This document shows, in pieces, positions 1-4,303 of a stretch of 5,803 bases of DNA (positions are counted from its first letter, which is position 1; each line of letters opens with the position of its first letter). Source of the stretch: JBBRHF01 sp038223055. Lineage in GTDB: Bacteria; Actinomycetota; Actinomycetes; JACCUZ01. The notes beneath the pieces were generated by a model, which saw only the letters and a list, made by a program, of their open reading frames with translations, did not search any database and was not told the origin of the DNA. The translations under genes were made by a program, and so were the position numbers. The stretch spans positions 1 to 5,803 of the forward strand of contig JBBRHF010000226.1 of NCBI GenBank assembly GCA_038223055.1, given 5' to 3'.

Positions 1-340
<340 letters not shown>

Positions 341-619
341 TGTCTATATGGTCGCTGCGCAAGCGCAGGGAACCGACATGAAGAGCGCCTCACACCTGGC
401 GGTGTGGGACAGATCTGGCATACAGAAACGTAACTAGCAAATAGTTAGTTGTCTGTCATACCAAAGGAATTCCGTCGAGGCCTTGCCCACACGACCGGAT
501 GGTCGCCGGACAACCCCTCGGACGGGTTATGTTTGGCATTGACTTTTGGCACGCTGTTGAGTTCTCAAGGAGCGGACGCGCACCGATTGTTGGGCCTTTC
601 GGGCCGGTCTCGGGGCAAC
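341..619 (-). other. precursor leader of the rRNA operon
   Basis: About 280 bases of transcribed spacer between the inferred rRNA start and mature 16S. On the transcript strand it is rich in short perfect hairpins: 593-605 (GGCC stem), 512-528 (AACCC/GGGTT), 492-505 (CGACC/GGTCG), 431-447 (TAACTA/TAGTTA), 391-406 (CACACC/GGTGTG) and 355-368 (CTGCG stem closing a CTTG tetraloop). In other bacteria such leaders carry antitermination signals and one strand of the RNase III processing stalk around 16S. Pairing with the 3' flank cannot be tested here. No reading frame in this stretch looks like a gene. Confidence 0.75.
559..572 (-). promoter_or_regulatory. boxA-like antitermination element of the rRNA leader
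   Basis: The minus strand reads CTCCTTGAGAACTC followed by AACAGCGTGCC. This closely resembles the TTTGAGAACTCAA(T/C)AG element of actinobacterial rRNA leaders and spacers, described as boxA/boxC for Nus-factor antitermination. A small GGCC hairpin at 593-605 lies just upstream, in the position expected of boxB. Assignment rests on motif resemblance and on its place between promoter and 16S. Confidence 0.7.
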
Positions 620-625
620 TCCCCT

Positions 626-654
626 AACTTACGCGGCTACGTCGCGGGTGTCAA
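626..654 (-). promoter_or_regulatory. rRNA operon promoter (-35 TTGACA, -10 TAAGTT)
   Basis: A consensus -35 box TTGACA (649-654) is separated by exactly 17 bases from TAAGTT (626-631). The -10 keeps the key T1, A2 and T6 positions. Transcription would start near 618-620, about 280 bases before mature 16S. It is the best sigma-70-type promoter in the 488-base gap between tyrS and 16S. Further promoters may exist, as rRNA operons often have several, but I could not pick a second one convincingly. Confidence 0.6.
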
Positions 655-723
655 ACCCGCTCTGCTTGCCGCGCCCCGCACGAGCAAAATGGCCGAGAGC
701 ATCGCTCACGGCGATCTACGCCC

Positions 724-762
724 GGTGGGGGCCACCTCGGGACCGGCCACCGACCGGTGTCC
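724..762 (-). terminator. paired hairpins after tyrS, possible terminator
   Basis: Two adjacent stem-loops lie between the tyrS stop and the rRNA promoter. One is at 740-762, where a CCGG/CCGG stem extends to seven pairs if a two-base bulge is allowed. The other is at 724-736 (GGTGG-CCC-CCACC). Neither is followed by a T-run. Terminators without U-tracts have been proposed in GC-rich actinobacteria, so this is a candidate only. Confidence 0.3.
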
Positions 763-805
763 GTGTCTCCCTGTTCGGCGACGAGGTGAATCATTAGGCA
801 TCGGC

Positions 806-835
806 GACGTCGACGTCAAATCCGCTGGTCAGCGG
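806..835. other. perfect palindrome and stop-codon hairpin at the tyrS 3' end
   Basis: The 12-base perfect palindrome GACGTCGACGTC (806-817) follows the tyrS stop by 11 bases. A second inverted repeat, CCGCTG/CAGCGG (822-835), folds over the tyrS stop codon itself. The pair could be part of a terminator or mRNA end structure, or a protein-binding site. Nothing in the sequence decides between these. Confidence 0.35.
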
Positions 836-2157
836 CCTGCGGCGTCCACGGCGGCAAGGCTTCGCTTCCCTCGCCGCAGCACCAGCCAGCGGCCGCCCAG
901 GAGGTCCGACCGGCCGGGCGCGAAGTCCTCGTCGGTCACCCGCTCGTTGTTGAGATAGGCCCCCCCTTCCCGGATCGCGCGCCGTGCCGCCGACCGGCTC
1001 GGGCACAGCCCACTCTCGGCCAGCAGGTCCACCACGGTGGGCAACAGCCCGTCCACCACCTGCGGCTGATCCGCGATTGTCACCCTCGGCAGTTCCTCGA
1101 GAGCGGCACCCAGGGTGCGCAGGTCCAGGCGGTCGAGGGCGCCCCGGCCGAACAGCGCCTGGCTGGCCGCAACGACAGCGACTCGCTCGGCCGGGCCGTG
1201 CACGAGCGCGGTCAGTTCGTCCGCCAAGGCCCGCTGGGCTTCGCGGCCGGCCGGGCGCTCGACGATCGAGCGCTCCAGGGATTCGATCTGCTCCCGCCCT
1301 GCGAGGGAGAAAACCCGCAGGTAGGTGCCGATGTCCCGGTCATCGGCGTTGACCCAAAACTGGTAGAAGGCGTAGGGCGAGGTCATGGTGGGATCCAGCC
1401 ACACGGTTCCCGTCGCGGTCTTGCCGAACTTCGTGCCGTCGGCCTTCGTGATCAGCGGGGTGGCGAACGCGTGCACCCGGGTTGGTGCGACCCGGTGGAT
1501 CAGATCCAGGCCAGCGGTGAGGTTGCCCCACTGGTCACTTCCCCCGGTCTGCAACGTGCAGCCGTGCCGACGCAGCAGCTCCAGGAAATCCAGCGCCTGT
1601 AGGACCTGGTAGCTGAACTCCGTGTAAGAGATGCCGGAGTCGCTGTTCAGCCGGGCGCTGACGGCGTCCTTGGTGATCATCTTGTTGACCCGAAAGTGCT
1701 TGCCGACATCGCGAAGCAGATCGATGGCCGACAACTCGCCCGTCCAGTCGAGGTTGTTCACCATGACAGCGGCGTTGTCGCCCTCGAAAGAGAGAAAGGG
1801 CTCGATCTGGGTGCGGAGCCGGTCCACCCAGTCGGCGACGGTCGACTTGGGGTTCAAGCTGCGCTCCGAGGTCCGCCCACCCGGGTCGCCGATGAGGCCA
1901 GTGGCTCCCCCGACGAGGGCGATCGGCCGGTGACCCGCAGCCTGGAGCCGACGCAGGGTCAGGATCTGCACCAGGTTGCCGATGTGCAGGCTCGGCGCGG
2001 TCGGGTCGAAGCCGCAATAGTAGGTCACCGGCCCGGCACCGAGGTCGGCGCGGAGCGCGTCCAGATCGGTGCTGTGGGCGACGAGACCCCGCCACAGGAG
2101 ATCGTCCAGGACGTCGTGGGCAGGAACGTTGTGGTCGGTGAGGTCGCCACGGGTCAC
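829..2157 (-). CDS. tyrS: tyrosine--tRNA ligase (TyrRS)
   Basis: Cytoplasmic class I aminoacyl-tRNA synthetase that activates tyrosine with ATP and loads it on tRNA-Tyr. The 442-residue product has the full family layout. The Rossmann catalytic domain shows YYCGFDPTAPSLHIGN (HIGH-type motif at 58-61), GGATGLIGDP (83-92), the tyrosine pocket in EFSYQVLQALD (180-190) and TGGSDQWGN (204-212). The KMSKS loop appears as KFGKT (243-247), the form seen in E. coli TyrRS. An S4 RNA-binding domain fills about 375-430 (SRSAARRAI, AYLNNERV, GGRWLVLRRGKR). The start is GTG at 2157. An in-frame TGA lies 11 codons upstream, so no longer amino terminus is possible, and no better internal start precedes the domain. 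The nearest Shine-Dalgarno, AAAAGG (2170-2175), is 12 bases away, rather far. The start overlaps the stop of a short upstream frame (GTGA), so translational coupling is possible. The gene runs co-directionally into the rRNA operon. Confidence 0.97.
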   Translation of the reverse strand: MTRGDLTDHNVPAHDVLDDLLWRGLVAHSTDLDALRADLGAGPVTYYCGFDPTAPSLHIGNLVQILTLRRLQAAGHRPIALVGGATGLIGDPGGRTSERSLNPKSTVADWVDRLRTQIEPFLSFEGDNAAVMVNNLDWTGELSAIDLLRDVGKHFRVNKMITKDAVSARLNSDSGISYTEFSYQVLQALDFLELLRRHGCTLQTGGSDQWGNLTAGLDLIHRVAPTRVHAFATPLITKADGTKFGKTATGTVWLDPTMTSPYAFYQFWVNADDRDIGTYLRVFSLAGREQIESLERSIVERPAGREAQRALADELTALVHGPAERVAVVAASQALFGRGALDRLDLRTLGAALEELPRVTIADQPQVVDGLLPTVVDLLAESGLCPSRSAARRAIREGGAYLNNERVTDEDFAPGRSDLLGGRWLVLRRGKRSLAAVDAAGR

Positions 2158-2423
2158 GGCGGGGTTGCACCTTTTCTGGTCGGCGGGTCACTGGTCGGCG
2201 GGTCACTGGTCGGCGGGTCACTGATCGGCGGGTCACTGATCGGCGGGTCACTGATCGGCGGGTCACTGATCGGCGGGTCACTGATCGGCGGGTCACTGAT
2301 CGGCATGCGCCGCCGGAGGGTTGCCCCGTCCAACGCGCCTGCCCGCAGCGACCCCAGCCTGCCCGACGCCGCGCCGACGGGCGACGAGGGACCGCGGCTC
2401 GATACGGCGAGACCGTCGGCCAC
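2154..2423 (-). CDS. possible small upstream frame with SDPPI/SDPPT repeats, coupled to tyrS
   Basis: An 89-codon frame from GTG at 2423, or 50 codons from ATG at 2306, passes through the 15-bp repeat. It would give an amino-terminal half rich in Gly, Ala and Arg and then a run of SDPPI (later SDPPT) pentapeptides ending RKGATPP. Its TGA (2154-2156) overlaps the tyrS GTG (2155-2157) as GTGA, the arrangement typical of translational coupling, and tyrS has only a distant Shine-Dalgarno. Against it: neither start has a clear ribosome binding site, no family is recognisable, and GC-rich DNA leaves frames open by chance. The overlap may be coincidence. It could be a leader peptide or simply untranslated sequence. 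Confidence 0.25.
   Translation of the reverse strand: MADGLAVSSRGPSSPVGAASGRLGSLRAGALDGATLRRRMPISDPPISDPPISDPPISDPPISDPPISDPPTSDPPTSDPPTRKGATPP
2176..2304. repeat. 15-bp tandem repeat, 8 full units plus a 9-base partial, just before tyrS
   Basis: Plus-strand unit CTGGTCGGCGGGTCA. Units 1-3 (2176-2220) carry CTGGTC; units 4-8 (2221-2295) and the partial ninth (2296-2304) carry CTGATC. Otherwise the units are identical. Two homogeneous blocks with a single point difference indicate recent expansion by slippage or unequal exchange. The array begins 18 bases upstream of the tyrS start codon, directly before AAAAGG, so it would sit in the tyrS 5' untranslated region or promoter. On the minus strand the unit reads as SDPPI, VTRRP/S or stop-PADQ depending on frame. 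The period is a multiple of three, so copy-number change keeps any overlapping frame open. Confidence 0.97.
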
Positions 2424-2575
2424 CCACGAGCCAGAACCGCCACGGCCGGGACGCGGGCGCGGTCACGGGTGCCAGGCGACGTCGTACGGCGAGGCTGGGC
2501 ACGCTGCGCCCCGGCCACCGCCTCCCCGGCGGGGCCCTCCAGCGCGCGGACGCCGTTCACGAGCCGCTGCATGCC

Positions 2576-2603
2576 TTGAGGTGTGTCGCTCGGCAGGTAC
2601 TGT
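2576..2603 (+). promoter_or_regulatory. candidate mpg promoter (TTGAGG-16-TACTGT)
   Basis: TTGAGG at 2576-2581 and TACTGT at 2598-2603 with a 16-base spacer would start an mRNA near 2610, giving a leader of about 70 bases. The -10 keeps T1, A2 and T6. The match is modest, and other placements in the 2424-2678 region cannot be excluded. I found no GAAC-N4-GTTC SOS box here. Confidence 0.25.
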
Positions 2604-2664
2604 TCTCCATCGCCAATCCGCACGCTGGCACGGGAACGAAGGTGGTCAAGCGGGCAGCCACGTC

Positions 2665-2670
2665 GAGAGG
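2665..2670 (+). promoter_or_regulatory. ribosome binding site of mpg (GAGAGG)
   Basis: GAGAGG lies 8 bases before the ATG at 2679. It decides the start of mpg: the frame is open further upstream to a GTG at 2583, but those 32 codons have no similar site and no resemblance to the family. Confidence 0.7.
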
Positions 2671-2678
2671 TGGGCGCG

Positions 2679-3323
2679 ATGCAGACGGACCGACTGTGGT
2701 CGAACCCCACTCCGTTGACTGACTCCCGCTCGTTCCTGTCCGGCCCTCCGCAGGAGGTGGCTCCGGCGCTGCTCGGCTGGCGAATTACTCATGCCCCTCC
2801 CGAAGGAGCCGTGTCCGTCGAACTCACGGAGGTGGAGGCGTACGCCGGCGAGGAAGATCCGGCGTCACATGCCTGGCGTGGTCAGACTGCCCGCAACGCT
2901 GTGATGTTCGGGCCGGCGGGGCATCTCTACGTATACCTGTCGCATGGCATCCACTGGTGTTGCAACATCGTGACCGGTGGCGACGGCCAGGCGTCTGCCG
3001 TGCTCCTTCGCGCCGGGCGAGTGGTCGACGGGATCGACATTGCGCGAGCTCGGCGTGGCGACGCTGTACCTGACCGATCCCTGGCGCGAGGTCCTGGATG
3101 CCTCGGTCAGGCGCTCGGCCTGGGCCGCGAGCACAACGCCAAGGATCTACTCGACAACGGATCGCTGAGCCTTAGGCCGCCGAATCGGTCGACTCCCTCA
3201 GCGCCGATCTCGTCCGGGCCGCGCGTCGGCGTCAGCAGAGCCAGCGAAGTGCCATGGCGGTACTGGCTGGTCGGCGAGGCCACCGTCTCGGCCTACCGCA
3301 CGAGCGTCCGACCTCCGCTGTAG
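2679..3323 (+). CDS. mpg: DNA-3-methyladenine glycosylase (AAG/MPG family)
   Basis: Base-excision repair enzyme that flips out alkylated purines such as 3-methyladenine and related lesions and cuts the N-glycosidic bond, leaving an abasic site. From ATG 2679 the product is 214 residues, normal for the bacterial family. Landmarks match human AAG: ELTEVEAYAGEEDPASHAWRG, with E53 the counterpart of the catalytic Glu125, then Y55 and H64; RNAVMFGPAGHLYVYLSHG, with Y86 in the intercalating-tyrosine region; CCNIV with N96; AVLLRA with R111; GPGCLGQALG (138-147); and PRVGVSRASEVPWRYWLVG near the carboxyl end. No key residue is missing. The gene points against argH and tyrS, is divergent from tyrS, and overlaps the end of the methyltransferase remnant by 31 bases tail to tail. 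It appears to be transcribed alone. Confidence 0.95.
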   Translation: MQTDRLWSNPTPLTDSRSFLSGPPQEVAPALLGWRITHAPPEGAVSVELTEVEAYAGEEDPASHAWRGQTARNAVMFGPAGHLYVYLSHGIHWCCNIVTGGDGQASAVLLRAGRVVDGIDIARARRGDAVPDRSLARGPGCLGQALGLGREHNAKDLLDNGSLSLRPPNRSTPSAPISSGPRVGVSRASEVPWRYWLVGEATVSAYRTSVRPPL

Positions 3324-3988
3324 CAGCCCGGTTGGCTGTCGCGTGCAGGCACACAGCACCCGTCGGACGGCGGCTCGTCGGCGATATCGAACACGTAGAT
3401 CCAGTTCGGCGCCCTGTCATCGGTCGAGCTGCTTGCCCGGGCTGACGACTCGCGGCGCGTGCTCTGAAATCTAAGCATGATCTGGTAGAAGGTCCGCTTG
3501 AAGACGTTGTTGACGTTCGGACCTCGACCCGTCGACCGGGCCAATCGGGGTGTGACCCAGCCGAAGGCCAGGGCTGTCGTCACAGTCCGAGAGCACCAGT
3601 AGTGGTCGTGTAGCTCCTTGCGCGGCATGGGACGCCCGGTGTACTCGGTTCCCTCCTCCCCCGCCGCGACGACGGGCAGGTCACCGATGGCGGCCCAGGT
3701 GTTGACGAAGGCCGGGAAGTCCGCGGAGTTGATGGTCACGTTCGGGAGCAAGTCGCCGATGCGTCCTCCGTGGGTCGGTTCGGGGAAGCCGAAGCCGGAC
3801 GGGAGGTCGAGGTCGCGGCGCCAAGCGACGATGATCAGCCGCCAGCGCATCTGGGGTGCGCCGTATTGGGCCGCAAGGAACTCTGCGCACGAGGCCTCGT
3901 AGCCGATGTCGGACAGGCCGGCGAGGAGCCCCAGGCTTGCCCCACCCGCGCCGGCGAAGAGGTCGACAGCGGTCGGCCGCCAGCTCAC
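3293..3988 (-). pseudogene. remnant of a DNA (cytosine-5-)-methyltransferase with its catalytic core deleted
   Basis: The 231-codon open frame starts with a textbook C5-methyltransferase motif I, AVDLFAGAGGASLGL (residues 7-21), which binds S-adenosylmethionine. Within ten residues it jumps to text that normally lies more than 100 residues later: LSDIGYEA, then AAQYGAPQMRWRLIIVAWR (39-57), a worn form of the motif VIII pattern YGVPQRRRRLIIV, then FPEPTHGG (68-75) and TWAAIGDLP (97-105). Motif IV with the catalytic Pro-Cys and motif VI (ENV) are absent, so it cannot methylate. After about residue 130 the resemblance fades: no target-recognition domain or carboxyl-terminal motif X is visible, and the tail runs into the mpg 3' end. 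The start is GTG 3988 with a weak, very close GGTGAG. Family length is usually 300-450 residues. It is most likely a decayed restriction-modification or solitary methylase gene. The recognisable part is about 3600-3988. Confidence 0.85.
3324..3338 (+). terminator. short hairpin right after mpg
   Basis: CAGCC-CGGTT-GGCTG begins on the base after the mpg TAG, giving a 5-bp perfect stem with a 5-base loop. There is no T-run after it, so a terminator role is only suggested by position. Confidence 0.25.
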
Positions 3989-4303
3989 GACTCACCGCAC
4001 GGGTCGACGGAGGGGCAGCGGCGCACAGCGCCGAGGCGATCTGCCGCGCGGCGTGGCATCTGGGACCGACACGTCGTTCCGAACCCCGGGGCGCGCAGGC
4101 ACGAGACTCGAAGGGAGGCTAGCGGTGATGTCATTCCGCACCGATCACACGGTCACGCGTCCCGCCCCCAGGTGCACCAATGAATCGGCCATCAAGCCTC
4201 TCCCGCGTGGATCGACGGCTGCGCCGCCGCTGCTTGATCTCGATGTCGAGACGGAATCGGACAATCGGGACAGCTGGGATGGGTGCATTGATCGGCAGAA
4301 CGG
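3989..4303. other. gap between the methyltransferase remnant and argH, no convincing gene
   Basis: A 315-base stretch. The minus strand should hold the argH 3' untranslated end, but only a weak hairpin is visible (TCTCG-ATGT-CGAGA, 4238-4251). No repeat, tRNA or insertion-sequence end was seen. The one coding signal is a plus-strand ribosome binding site and start at 4111-4130, listed separately. The stretch may be debris from the rearrangement or insertion that left the methyltransferase remnant. Confidence 0.5.
4125..4303 (+). pseudogene. possible 5' fragment of an unrecognised gene with a strong ribosome binding site
   Basis: AAGGGAGG (4111-4118) sits 6 bases before GTG 4125, with ATG at 4128 in the same frame. 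This is one of the best start signals in the window. The frame begins MSFRTDHTVTRPAPRC (from the ATG) and continues through APPLLDLDVETESDNRDSWDGC, which has mixed composition rather than the Arg/Pro-rich look of chance GC-rich frames. It stays open to 4760, but everything past 4304 is antisense to argH and is a shadow. I do not recognise the family. If real, it is the head of a gene cut off at the argH junction. If not, the Shine-Dalgarno is a coincidence. The feature end is set at the argH boundary, not at a stop codon. Confidence 0.25.

Noticed and set aside
449..958. 169-codon plus-strand frame over the rRNA leader and promoter
   Set aside because: It covers the rRNA leader, its promoter and the tyrS 3' end antisense, and has no family resemblance.
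2176..2304. CRISPR array or iteron origin
   Set aside because: The units are head to tail without spacers and only 15 bp long; there is no cas or replication initiator gene, and two of the neighbours are housekeeping genes.
2583..2678. 32-codon amino-terminal extension of mpg from GTG 2583
   Set aside because: It has no clear ribosome binding site and no family similarity, while ATG 2679 has GAGAGG at ideal spacing.
2158..2678. T-box riboswitch before tyrS
   Set aside because: I found no TGGNACCGCG-type T-box sequence or antiterminator in the minus strand; the region is repeat and GC-rich text only.
1535..2710. 391-codon minus-strand frame overlapping tyrS, with VTRRS/VTRRP repeats
   Set aside because: Its left half is tyrS in another frame, its middle is the 15-bp repeat, and its right half is Arg/Pro-rich. 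A short stretch near 2480-2580 (MQRLVNGVRALEGP) looks protein-like, but I recognise no family and there is no ribosome binding site.
1696..2718. 340-codon plus-strand frame antisense to tyrS, with GGSLIGGSLV repeats
   Set aside because: It is a shadow of tyrS and the tandem array; long antisense frames are expected at this GC content. It would also overlap the mpg start.
3267..3276. CTGGTCGGCG inside mpg matching the first ten bases of the 15-bp repeat unit
   Set aside because: A ten-base GC-rich match is likely by chance, and here it simply encodes part of the conserved WLVGE of the glycosylase.
4145..4192. 15-codon minus-strand frame MADSLVHLGAGRVTV after GGGAGAGG
   Set aside because: The Shine-Dalgarno is good (4 bases from ATG 4192), but the peptide is tiny and unrecognised, and a single match in a 315-base gap can occur by chance.
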